A stretch of 18,012 nucleotides of DNA, from the NCBI GenBank assembly GCA_900547275.1, contig URGA01000039.1, positions 1-18,012 on the forward strand, read 5' to 3'. The DNA comes from an uncultured Oscillospiraceae bacterium (lineage in GTDB: Bacteria > Bacillota > Clostridia > Oscillospirales > Acutalibacteraceae). Below, piece by piece: positions 8,283 to 14,460 of the stretch; within the stretch, counting starts at the first letter, position 1; the number at the start of each line of letters is the position of its first letter. The notes under the pieces were generated by a model. It saw only the letters and a program-made list of their open reading frames with translations, was not told where the DNA came from and searched no databases. Made by a program: the position numbers and the translations under genes.

Positions 8283-8311
8283 AAAAGAGCACGGCGGCGC
8301 CGTGCTCTTTT
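8283..8311 (+). terminator. Terminator of the GPH transporter gene (bidirectional)
   Basis: AAAGAGCACGGC and GCCGTGCTCTTT form a perfect 12-bp stem with a GGC loop, followed by a T run. On the minus strand the hairpin also ends in five T, so it can stop transcription from both sides of this convergent junction. Confidence 0.92.
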
Positions 8312-8378
8312 AATATTCAATTTCTGTTTTTTACTTTGAGCGCAATCTTACCCTTCAGGCAATTTTGAGCAATAAAAA

Positions 8379-8400
8379 AGCAGGCACAAAAGTGCCTGCT
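8379..8400 (-). terminator. Terminator of the rsmD-coaD-coiled-coil operon
   Basis: A perfect 9-bp stem (AGCAGGCAC/GTGCCTGCT) with a four-base loop is followed on the minus strand by six T. It lies 11 bases beyond the stop codon of the coiled-coil gene. Confidence 0.92.
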
Positions 8401-8411
8401 TAATTTTTTAA

Positions 8412-8987
8412 TCAGCCGTTGTTGTGGCTTGAGCCTTTATGCTGGCTGTTCATAATTCCCTGGCGGATACGTCTTACGTCGCTGAGCGCTTTGTAAAGAG
8501 AATCGTCAATTGAAAGAAGAGTATCGTCAGCATAGTTGTTAACTGCTGTAAGCATTTCGCGGCTCTTGTTCTGGGCTGTTGTAACCATCTCGTTAGCCTG
8601 AGTTGTTGCCTTGCCGAGAATGTCTGACGCCTGGCCCTGAGCCTGCTTGATATAAGCCTCGCCCTCTTCGTGAGCCTTAGCGATAATCTCTGTAGCCTCT
8701 TTCTGGGCGTTCTGGGTGATCTGGTCACGGGCAACAAGTTCTCTTGCCTGAGCCTGAGCTTCGGAAATGATGTTTGCGGCTTCTTTCTTAGCTTCTTCAA
8801 GAATGCTGTTTCTTGAATCAACGATTGCCTTAGCCTGCTTTGTCTCCTGAGGAGTATTCAAACGAATGTCTTCAATAATAGTCTTAATTTTTTCAACGTC
8901 AACCAATGACTTTTTGGTCATCGGCATGGAAGTAGCGTCGTCAAGAACGTCTTCCAGATCTTCAAGCAAAATATCTGTGTTGGTCAT
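8412..8987 (-). CDS. Conserved Ala/Gln/Glu-rich coiled-coil protein downstream of coaD, function unknown
   Basis: A protein of 191 residues, soluble and strongly charged, with no signal peptide or membrane span. Residues about 62-145 form a continuous alanine-rich helix with repeating EA, QA and KA pairs roughly every 11 residues (EEAKKEAANI, SEAQAQAREL, AKAHEEGEAY, KQAQGQASDI). This pattern is typical of long coiled coils such as ATP-synthase b/E-type stalks and DivIVA-like scaffolds. The short N-terminal part (LLEDLEDVLDDA) is acidic and the C-terminus (QHKGSSHNNG) looks disordered. From general knowledge, similar proteins next to coaD in Clostridia are loosely labelled ATPase or V-type H+-ATPase subunit H, but I see no nucleotide-binding motif. 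The start overlaps the coaD stop as ATGA, so its dose is tied to coaD. A DivIVA-like scaffolding role is only a guess. Confidence 0.85.
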   Translation of the reverse strand: MTNTDILLEDLEDVLDDATSMPMTKKSLVDVEKIKTIIEDIRLNTPQETKQAKAIVDSRNSILEEAKKEAANIISEAQAQARELVARDQITQNAQKEATEIIAKAHEEGEAYIKQAQGQASDILGKATTQANEMVTTAQNKSREMLTAVNNYADDTLLSIDDSLYKALSDVRRIRQGIMNSQHKGSSHNNG

Positions 8988-9475
8988 AATGTGTGCTCTC
9001 CTTTACATCTTTTGTATATGTCTTCTACAATAATTTTAGGAACGAATTCGGATATGTCACCGCCCAGGCGGCACACCTCTTTCACCATGCTTGAGGACAA
9101 AAACATATTTTCGCCCTTGGCGGTGAGAAAAACAGTCTCCAGTTCTGGATAGAGACTTTTATTTGTCAGCGCCTGCTGAAATTCATAATCAAAATCAGAC
9201 ATGGCTCTGAGCCCTTTTACAATTGCGGCGGCGCCGCTTTTTCTTGCGTAATCAACAAGCAGTCCGTCGTAATCATCCACTTCGATATTGTCATTCTTAA
9301 TACAGCGGCGTATAAGTTCTACACGCTCGTCCACTGTAAAAAGTGAATGTTCTTTGGCGCCGTTGTTCATTACAACTACCACAACTCTGTCAAACAGAGC
9401 GGCGGCACGCTGAATAATATCAAGATGGCCCAATGTTATCGGGTCAAAACTGCCGGGGCAAATTGCCGTTTTCAT
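8984..9475 (-). CDS. coaD: Pantetheine-phosphate adenylyltransferase CoaD
   Basis: CoaD transfers AMP from ATP to 4'-phosphopantetheine, giving dephospho-CoA, the penultimate step of coenzyme A synthesis in the cytoplasm. The 163 residues match the family length (about 160). The nucleotidyltransferase signature is complete: CPGSFDPITLGH at the N-terminus (TLGH at 14-17), KGLRAMSDFDYE in the middle, and the C-terminal FLSSSMVKEV. I chose ATG at 9475, which shares one base with the rsmD stop (TGATG). A TTG three bases earlier is in frame but less likely. The rsmD-coaD order is widely conserved in Firmicutes. Confidence 0.96.
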   Translation of the reverse strand: MKTAICPGSFDPITLGHLDIIQRAAALFDRVVVVVMNNGAKEHSLFTVDERVELIRRCIKNDNIEVDDYDGLLVDYARKSGAAAIVKGLRAMSDFDYEFQQALTNKSLYPELETVFLTAKGENMFLSSSMVKEVCRLGGDISEFVPKIIVEDIYKRCKGEHTL

Positions 9476-10026
9476 CAAACCGCATCCTTTCCGCGCAAAT
9501 ACAGAGTTATCTTTGATTTGCCGTGATTGCGAACACGGTCGATAACGAAATCGCCGACTGTTTCTGGCAGTTCCTCCTGCCTTGCAGTTTCACAGATAAT
9601 CAGTCCGTCTGGGCTGATATTCTGGGCTATTGTGGGAAGCGCAGCCTGAATTAGTCCTTTACCGTAAGGCGGATCAAGCAAAACAATATCGTAACCGGTA
9701 TTGCGCCTGAGAAACGAAAGAGCGTCAGAAAGTACAATGCTTGAACGGTCGGAAAAACCGCAGTGATTGACATTAGCCTCAACCACTTTCATAGCATTGC
9801 GATTATTCTCAACGAATGTACAACTCACTGCGCCTCTGGATAATGCTTCTATTCCCAGCTGGCCTGAGCCTGCAAACAAATCAAGAACTCTTTTGCCCTC
9901 AATGTCGAACTGAATCATTGAAAAAAGCGCTTCTTTAACAGATTCGGTTGTCGGTCTGGTAACGTCGTCGCCGGGCAGCGTCTGGAGCCGCCTGCCTCGA
10001 GCCAAACCGGTAATTACACGCATCAT
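9475..10026 (-). CDS. rsmD: 16S rRNA (guanine-966-N2)-methyltransferase RsmD
   Basis: RsmD methylates N2 of G966 in 16S rRNA using S-adenosylmethionine. The protein of 183 residues has the family's N-terminal RVITGLARGRRLQ, the segment RPTTESVKEALF, the SAM-binding loop VLDLFAGSGQLGIEALSRGA (about 47-66) and the catalytic DPPYGKG (from about 118). The length is normal (about 185). The first two codons are both ATG and either could be the start; AAGGTG lies upstream. It is the first gene of a three-gene operon with coaD and the coiled-coil gene, expressed from the promoter at 10114-10142. Confidence 0.95.
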   Translation of the reverse strand: MMRVITGLARGRRLQTLPGDDVTRPTTESVKEALFSMIQFDIEGKRVLDLFAGSGQLGIEALSRGAVSCTFVENNRNAMKVVEANVNHCGFSDRSSIVLSDALSFLRRNTGYDIVLLDPPYGKGLIQAALPTIAQNISPDGLIICETARQEELPETVGDFVIDRVRNHGKSKITLYLRGKDAV

Positions 10027-10113
10027 TTTTTTACACCTTAATACATCGGCAAAAGCAAAAAACTGCGAACGGGCGCACTTTCAGCAAATGCAGATTACAC
10101 TTGATTGCTTTCC

Positions 10114-10142
10114 ATTATACAAATATAAAATGAAGTAGTCAA
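10114..10142 (-). promoter_or_regulatory. Promoter of the rsmD-coaD operon
   Basis: On the minus strand TTGACT (10137-10142) and TATAAT (10114-10119) are 17 bases apart, one base short of perfect consensus. The start near 10107 gives a leader of about 80 bases before rsmD, in which I see no strong hairpin. Confidence 0.85.
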
Positions 10143-10197
10143 GCCGAATAACAGTATTTTTACATTTTGTAATAATTGGAAACAAAAATTTTGTTTA

Positions 10198-12021
10198 TTA
10201 TGTCTCTGAACCGTGATAGTAGGAATAAACGGCTTCAGCGTCCCGCTTGGAAATACCGGGTACTTTCATCAATTCTTCCATGTCGGCAGTGCTTACGGCG
10301 GACACTGTTTTCATCGCTTTAAGCAGTGCTTTCGCCTTAGCCTGGCCTATTCCGTCTATCTTCATCAGACCTGATGAGAAAGACGATTTTTTATGCTTTT
10401 GATGGTGATAGCTCACCGCGAAACGATGAACCTCTTCCTGAATTGATGAAACAAAGGTAAACGACTGGCGGTGAGAATTTATCTCAATCTCTCCGCCTCC
10501 GGTGGATATTGCGCGGGTGCGGTGCTTTGAGTCCTTTACCATTCCGAAAACGGGAACGTCAATATTCATTGAACGGAGCACAGGAAGCACAGCGCGCACC
10601 TGGGCGTCGCCGCCGTCCAGCAATATTAAATCGGGCATTATTTTAAAAGTGCCCTCTGTATCTTCACGGTAATGTTTAAAACGCCTTTCGAGGACTTCGG
10701 CCATTGAACCCACATCGTTTTGACCGTCAAATCCCTTAATGGAAAACTTTTTGTAGGCTTTTTTCATGGGTCGGCCGTTATGGAAAACCACCATTCCCGC
10801 AACATTGTCTGCGCCAAATGTGTGGGAAATATCGTAAGATTCTATATATTCAGGAACTTTCTGAAGGCCAAGCAGCGAAGCCAGTTCCTCCAGTGCGGCA
10901 AACTCTCGGCCGAGACGGCCTGCGTTTTGAGCGAGGTGTTCATTAGCGTTTTTGACGCACATTTGGACTATTGCCATGTGCTCCCCTTTTTGGGGATGAA
11001 GAATAGAAACCTTTTTGCCGCGGCGAGAAGTCAGCCATTTTTCAAGGAGTTCCTCTTCGTCTGCGGGACCGTCCAGTACAACACGGGAGGAGACCCGCTG
11101 CCTGATTGAATAATATCTTTCAATTAGCTCGCTTCTTGCTGCCGCTATATCCTCAGGAGTATCAATAAGCCAATACTCGCTGTCAGTCAGCCTGCCGTTT
11201 TCAAATCGCAGAACTTCAAAGCATGATTTTTTGCCTGCCGTAACAAGGGCAAAAACGTCTTCCTCAGGAACATTTATAGAAACGACTTTCTGGCGTTCGT
11301 CAAGATTACGTATCGCTTTTATACGGTCTCTGAGCTTAGCCGCTTCCTCGAATTCCATTGCGTCACTGCATTCCTGCATTCTCTGAGTAAGTTCTTTAAC
11401 CGTCTTGGCGCTTCCTCCTTTGAGGAATGAAACGGCGTCAGCAATACTGGCGGCATAATCTGATTTCGATATTCTTCCGGCACACGGGGCAGAACAAATA
11501 CCCATAAAGCCGTTGAGACACGGCCTCGACTTGCCGTAATCTCTGGGGAACTGCTTATTGCATCTGGGGAGTTTATATATGCGCAATGTCTCCTCAACAG
11601 CCTGTTTTACAGAATAGCCTGCTGTATACGGACCGAGATACTCAGCGCCGTCGTCGGAAATTTGTTTGCATTCCCGTATCTGAGAAAACGGAGGATTCGT
11701 GATTTTTATATAGTTATAGCCTTTATCATCCTTAAGAAGGATATTGTACTTCGGCATATGCTGTTTAATCAGCGAACACTCCAGCACCAGCGCCTCAAAC
11801 TCGCTGTCGCAAAGAATATAGTCAAAATCATTTACGTTCTCAACCATCCTGATAACTTTTAAAGTATGGTTGGTATGGGAACCGAAATACGACGACACAC
11901 GGTTTTTAAGCGCCTTCGCCTTGCCGATATAAATAATCTGCCCGTCCTTGTTTTTCATAAGATAAACGCCGGGCTGAAGCGGCAGAGCCATCGCTTTTCT
12001 GCGCAGTTCTTTCTCTGTCAT
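10198..12021 (-). CDS. uvrC: Excinuclease ABC subunit UvrC
   Basis: UvrC makes both incisions around bulky DNA lesions in nucleotide excision repair, acting with UvrA and UvrB. The 607 residues are in the normal range. In order: GIY-YIG nuclease (about 14-91, with PGVYLMKNKDG and IIYIGKAKALKNR); four cysteines (154, 168, 176, 180) in a C-x13-C-x7-C-x3-C arrangement, the cluster reported to hold an iron-sulphur centre in other UvrC proteins; a UVR domain for UvrB contact (about 208-240); an RNase H-like nuclease domain (ESYDISHTFGADNVAG, LLDGGDAQV); and a C-terminal helix-hairpin-helix pair (DGIGQAKAKALL, VPGISKRDAEAV). The ATG is preceded by GGAG at five bases. Upstream is the ptsH terminator and no separate promoter is visible, so it may depend on read-through. 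Confidence 0.97.
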   Translation of the reverse strand: MTEKELRRKAMALPLQPGVYLMKNKDGQIIYIGKAKALKNRVSSYFGSHTNHTLKVIRMVENVNDFDYILCDSEFEALVLECSLIKQHMPKYNILLKDDKGYNYIKITNPPFSQIRECKQISDDGAEYLGPYTAGYSVKQAVEETLRIYKLPRCNKQFPRDYGKSRPCLNGFMGICSAPCAGRISKSDYAASIADAVSFLKGGSAKTVKELTQRMQECSDAMEFEEAAKLRDRIKAIRNLDERQKVVSINVPEEDVFALVTAGKKSCFEVLRFENGRLTDSEYWLIDTPEDIAAARSELIERYYSIRQRVSSRVVLDGPADEEELLEKWLTSRRGKKVSILHPQKGEHMAIVQMCVKNANEHLAQNAGRLGREFAALEELASLLGLQKVPEYIESYDISHTFGADNVAGMVVFHNGRPMKKAYKKFSIKGFDGQNDVGSMAEVLERRFKHYREDTEGTFKIMPDLILLDGGDAQVRAVLPVLRSMNIDVPVFGMVKDSKHRTRAISTGGGEIEINSHRQSFTFVSSIQEEVHRFAVSYHHQKHKKSSFSSGLMKIDGIGQAKAKALLKAMKTVSAVSTADMEELMKVPGISKRDAEAVYSYYHGSET

Positions 12022-12042
12022 AACAACTCCAAATGAAAAAAA

Positions 12043-12068
12043 TATGCGGAGATTTTACTCTCCGCATA
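12043..12068 (-). terminator. Terminator between ptsH and uvrC
   Basis: A perfect 9-bp stem (TATGCGGAG/CTCCGCATA, eight-base loop) is followed on the minus strand by seven T. It lies just after the ptsH stop and ends about 20 bases before the uvrC start, so it should limit ptsH transcription from entering uvrC. Confidence 0.9.
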
Positions 12069-12090
12069 AAGCATTTTATGTTTGCAATTA

Positions 12091-12354
12091 TTATTCGGTA
12101 AAGCCGGATTTAACCAGGGCTACAAGGCCTTCCACTGCATCTTCCTCATCAGAGCCGTCGGCAATAATGCGGATATCTGTGCCGCCCATAATGCCAAGTG
12201 AAAGTACACCAAGAAGGCTTTTTGCGTTTACTCTTCTCTCTTCCTTTTCAACCCAGATAGAAGATTTGTATTCATTAGCCTTCTGAATAAAAAATGTTGC
12301 CGGACGAGCATGCAAGCCCACCTGATTTTCTACCTTAACATCTTTAACGAACAT
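12091..12354 (-). CDS. ptsH: Phosphocarrier protein HPr
   Basis: HPr is the small cytoplasmic phosphocarrier of the sugar phosphotransferase system. It takes phosphate from PEP-phosphorylated enzyme I on its histidine and passes it to sugar-specific EIIA domains. The 87 residues match the family. The active-site segment is GLHARPATFF with His15, so it is not the Crh variant, which lacks this histidine. Ser46 in AKSLLGVLSLG is the site that HPr kinase phosphorylates in Firmicutes to drive CcpA-dependent catabolite repression. It has its own promoter and terminator and is not joined to ptsI. The Clostridial hprK/rapZ/whiA group that often accompanies HPr is not in the window. Confidence 0.93.
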   Translation of the reverse strand: MFVKDVKVENQVGLHARPATFFIQKANEYKSSIWVEKEERRVNAKSLLGVLSLGIMGGTDIRIIADGSDEEDAVEGLVALVKSGFTE

Positions 12355-12400
12355 AGTAATTACCTCGCTTTAATTCGTATGAACAATTTATCTTTTCTGG

Positions 12401-12424
12401 GGGAGCAAAACCCATAACGCTCCC
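12401..12424 (-). other. Hairpin in the ptsH leader
   Basis: GGGAGC and GCTCCC (6 bp, 12-base loop) lie near the start of the predicted ptsH leader, about 45 bases before the start codon. No U run follows, so it is more likely a stability or structure element than a terminator. Confidence 0.4.
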
Positions 12425-12435
12425 GTACTTTATAT

Positions 12436-12463
12436 ATTATACCATTTCAATTCGTTTGGTCAA
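12436..12463 (-). promoter_or_regulatory. Promoter of ptsH
   Basis: On the minus strand TTGACC (12458-12463) and TATAAT (12436-12441) are 16 bases apart, with an extended -10 (TGG before TATAAT). The start is predicted near 12429, giving a 75-base leader. A TGTG-N7-CACA motif lies about 60 bases upstream (12523-12537). Confidence 0.8.
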
Positions 12464-12522
12464 CGGGTGGTGGCAAAGTTCGTTTGTATTGTTAATCGCA
12501 CACAAAATATTCCGGCTCGATT

Positions 12523-12537
12523 TGTGCAAAATACACA
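12523..12537. promoter_or_regulatory. TGTG-N7-CACA motif upstream of the ptsH promoter
   Basis: TGTGCAAAATACACA resembles the motif at 6777-6792 but has a seven-base centre. It lies between the trmD stop and the ptsH promoter. The regulator, if any, is unknown. Confidence 0.3.
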
Positions 12538-12542
12538 GAAAT

Positions 12543-13274
12543 TTATTCATTTTTAATCTCTTCCAGAATTTTCCTGTCGTTCTTTGTAAGTTCGGCATTT
12601 TGAAACATATCCGGGCGTCTTTCCAAAGTGCGTTTCAGGGATTGTCTGCGCCTCCATTTTTCAATATTAGCGTGGTGGCCTGACAGCAAAACAGACGGTA
12701 CTTCCCTGTCGCGCCAAACCGGCGGTCTTGTGTACTGCGGATACTCCAGAAGAGAATTATAATGGCTTTCATCTGTAAAGCACGCCTCGTCAGACAGCAC
12801 ACCTGGAAGCATTCGGCAAACGCTGTCCGCAACAATAAGCGCAGGCAATTCTCCGCCTGTAAGAACATAGTCGCCGACGCTGATTTCCTCAGGCTGAAGT
12901 TCATCTATCACTCTTTGGTCGACACCTTCGTAATGACCGCAAAGCAATGCAATATTGTCATACTCCGCAAGTTCCCTTACTCTTTGCTGGGTAAGCGTTT
13001 TACCCTGGGGGGTTAAGAAAATCAAATGCGGTTTCGCTCCCGTTTCTTCGCATATTGCCTGATAGCAGTCATATATCGGCTGAGCCTGCATTATCATTCC
13101 CATTCCGCCGCCGTAAGGCGTGTCGTCAACATTTCGGTGCTTATTCTCAGTATATTCACGAATATCCGTACAGTGAATTTCAACTTTCCCCGCTTTTCGC
13201 GCTCTGCCTATAATGCTTTCGCTCATAACGGCTTCGCACATGTCGGGAAACAGCGTTAATATGTCAATCCTCAT
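12543..13274 (-). CDS. trmD: tRNA (guanine-37-N1)-methyltransferase TrmD
   Basis: TrmD methylates N1 of G37, next to the anticodon of tRNAs that read CNN codons, and so prevents +1 frameshifting; it is essential in many bacteria. The 243 residues carry the SPOUT trefoil-knot SAM site: LLCGHYEGVDQRV, EEISVGDYVLTGGELPA and LLEYPQYTRPP, plus the N-terminal MRIDILTLFPDM and PYGGGMGM. The start overlaps the rimM stop by 11 bases, with AAAGGAC inside rimM as ribosome binding site. In Bacillus the operon continues to rplS. Here trmD is followed by the ptsH promoter and no rplS. No clear terminator follows: an imperfect GCACAAAT/ATTTTGTGTGC repeat lacks a T run. Confidence 0.97.
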   Translation of the reverse strand: MRIDILTLFPDMCEAVMSESIIGRARKAGKVEIHCTDIREYTENKHRNVDDTPYGGGMGMIMQAQPIYDCYQAICEETGAKPHLIFLTPQGKTLTQQRVRELAEYDNIALLCGHYEGVDQRVIDELQPEEISVGDYVLTGGELPALIVADSVCRMLPGVLSDEACFTDESHYNSLLEYPQYTRPPVWRDREVPSVLLSGHHANIEKWRRRQSLKRTLERRPDMFQNAELTKNDRKILEEIKNE

Positions 13275-13773
13275 CGAAAAGTCCTTTCATCGGTTTAATC
13301 TTTATAACTTCAAATTCCGTGTTTACTTCTTTAACAACATCGTCAATAGCGGGGATAAGCGTATGCTTGCCCTGACTTTCAATATCGTATATGTCGCAGG
13401 AGCCGTAATTGAGCACGTCCGTAACTTTTCCGTACTCCTCCTCTGTGTCAACATCTACGACGTAACAGCCGATAATATCCTGAATATAATTTCTGCCTTC
13501 GGGAAGACTGGCGTCGTCCCTGTTGCCGTAAAGAGTTTTGCCTTTTATATTTTGCGCTTCTTCGGGAGAATTGATTTCTTTGAATTTTATAATCGCGCCC
13601 TGTTTCTGGGGTCTTACCTTTTCGATATTAAGAGGATTTTTTCCCTCGCTGTCAAGGTAAAGAGTTTTAAACTGCTTAAGATAGTCAAACCCGTCGCACC
13701 AAAGGGTCATTTTCAGCTCGCCTTTAATTCCGTGGGTATTATTTAAAAAGCCCACCTCAAGATACTGTTTCAT
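13264..13773 (-). CDS. rimM: Ribosome maturation factor RimM
   Basis: RimM binds ribosomal protein S19 and helps assemble the head of the 30S subunit. The 169 residues match the family. The N-terminal RimM domain starts with EVGFLNNTHGIKGELK, the family signature, and the C-terminal PRC-barrel half includes DIIGCYVVD, GKVTDVLNYGSCDIYDI and LIPAIDDVV. The ATG is preceded by AGGTGAT. The terminator and the promoter just upstream suggest that rimM-trmD is a sub-operon. Confidence 0.94.
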   Translation of the reverse strand: MKQYLEVGFLNNTHGIKGELKMTLWCDGFDYLKQFKTLYLDSEGKNPLNIEKVRPQKQGAIIKFKEINSPEEAQNIKGKTLYGNRDDASLPEGRNYIQDIIGCYVVDVDTEEEYGKVTDVLNYGSCDIYDIESQGKHTLIPAIDDVVKEVNTEFEVIKIKPMKGLFDED

Positions 13774-13794
13774 TACATCACCTGCTTTTTGTGT

Positions 13795-13823
13795 ATTCTA
13801 ACATATAATGAAGAAAACGGCAA
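13795..13823 (-). promoter_or_regulatory. Probable internal promoter for rimM-trmD
   Basis: On the minus strand TTGCCG (13818-13823) and TAGAAT (13795-13800) are 17 bases apart, with TGT directly before the -10 box (extended -10). It lies right behind the khpA terminator, which makes a restart of transcription sensible. Confidence 0.55.
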
Positions 13824-13836
13824 CAAAAAGTAAAAA

Positions 13837-13860
13837 AGCCTCCGCCAATCGGCGGAAGCT
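13837..13860 (-). terminator. Terminator after khpA, inside the ylxM-trmD gene string
   Basis: AGCTTCCGCC and GGCGGAGGCT form a 10-bp stem around GATT, followed by six T on the minus strand. One pair is G-U only in the minus-strand RNA and would be an A-C mismatch in the other direction, which supports minus-strand use. Confidence 0.88.
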
Positions 13861-13867
13861 TATTCAA

Positions 13868-14101
13868 TCAGTCAATTTCAACGGAAATCTTCTGCTCGTT
13901 ACGAGTTGCTGCGGCACGCATTACAACACGTATAGCCTTGGCAATTCTGCCCTGTTTTCCAATAACTCTGCCCATATCGCTCTCTGCTACATGGAGATGG
14001 TAAACAATTACGCCTTCTGCGTCCGGCTCATCCACATCAACCGTAACAAGGTCCGGTTGATCAACAAGACCTTTTGTGATGGATATTAACAATTCTTTCA
14101 A
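13868..14101 (-). CDS. khpA: RNA-binding KH domain protein KhpA (YlqC), TTG start
   Basis: KhpA is a small cytoplasmic RNA-binding protein that in streptococci and lactobacilli pairs with KhpB (Jag/EloR) and affects cell elongation and division. With the chosen start it has 77 residues, the normal length. The KH signature is GRVIGKQGRIAKAIRVVM (about 41-58), preceded by VIVYHLHVAESDM. A longer frame begins at TTG 14137, but it would translate through a perfect GGAGGTG (14107-14113). The TTG at 14101, five bases after that sequence, gives the canonical KELLISITKGLV N-terminus. It follows rpsP, as in Bacillus, and is followed by a terminator. Confidence 0.93.
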   Translation of the reverse strand: MKELLISITKGLVDQPDLVTVDVDEPDAEGVIVYHLHVAESDMGRVIGKQGRIAKAIRVVMRAAATRNEQKISVEID

Positions 14102-14106
14102 GAAAA

Positions 14107-14113
14107 CACCTCC
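14107..14113 (-). promoter_or_regulatory. Ribosome binding site that fixes the khpA TTG start
   Basis: GGAGGTG stands five bases before TTG 14101, ideal spacing, and rules against the upstream TTG of the open frame. Confidence 0.85.
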
Positions 14114-14120
14114 ATAATAA

Positions 14121-14140
14121 TTCTTGATAAAAATCAAGAA
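14121..14140 (-). other. Hairpin between rpsP and khpA
   Basis: A perfect 8-bp inverted repeat (TTCTTGAT/ATCAAGAA, four-base loop) lies between the rpsP stop and the khpA ribosome binding site. No long T run follows on the minus strand, so it is more likely an mRNA processing or 3'-end protecting element than a full terminator. It could lower khpA expression relative to the ribosomal protein gene. Confidence 0.55.
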
Positions 14141-14144
14141 CTAA

Positions 14145-14387
14145 TTATAAGATACCTTCTTTTTTCAGGATAGCCTTAACGGTATCAGTGGGCTGAGCGC
14201 CGTTTGCGATCCACTTCTTTGCCTTTTCACCGTCAATATTGATCTCAGCGGGATCTACCATTGTGTTGTAAGTACCGATTTCTTCAATGAAACGGCCGTT
14301 GCGGGGATATCTTGAATCTGCAACAACTACACGATAGAAAGGAGCTTTCTTTGCGCCCATACGGCGAAGTCTGATTTTTACTGCCAT
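14145..14387 (-). CDS. rpsP: 30S ribosomal protein S16
   Basis: S16 is a small structural protein of the 30S subunit, needed for assembly. From ATG 14387 the protein has 80 residues and reads AVKIRLRRMGAKKAPFYRVV at the N-terminus, the S16 signature, followed by DSRYPRNGRFIEEIGTYN. The open frame extends 18 codons further upstream, but GGAGGTAAC lies just before this ATG and the extension is not S16-like. It lies between ffh and khpA, the usual Firmicutes order. Confidence 0.97.
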   Translation of the reverse strand: MAVKIRLRRMGAKKAPFYRVVVADSRYPRNGRFIEEIGTYNTMVDPAEINIDGEKAKKWIANGAQPTDTVKAILKKEGIL

Positions 14388-14460
14388 TTTTGTTACCTCC
14401 GAAATTAAATAAATAATAATTTGATAATTTATAAAAACCAAAATAAATTTGGTAATATAC

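Noticed and set aside
10155..10197. A/T-only palindromes after uvrC (AAACAAAA/TTTTGTTT and TTACA-AAA-TGTAA)
   Set aside because: The stems contain almost no G-C pairs and are followed by no clean T run, so I do not call a terminator. uvrC may lack one or use another mechanism.
12499..12528. Imperfect inverted repeat GCACACAAAAT/ATTTGTGC after trmD as a terminator
   Set aside because: It has a bulge, few G-C pairs and no T run in the minus-strand direction.
13213..13746. A 177-codon open frame on the plus strand
   Set aside because: It is antisense to rimM, and its phenylalanine-rich content reflects the reverse complement of lysine- and glutamate-rich codons.
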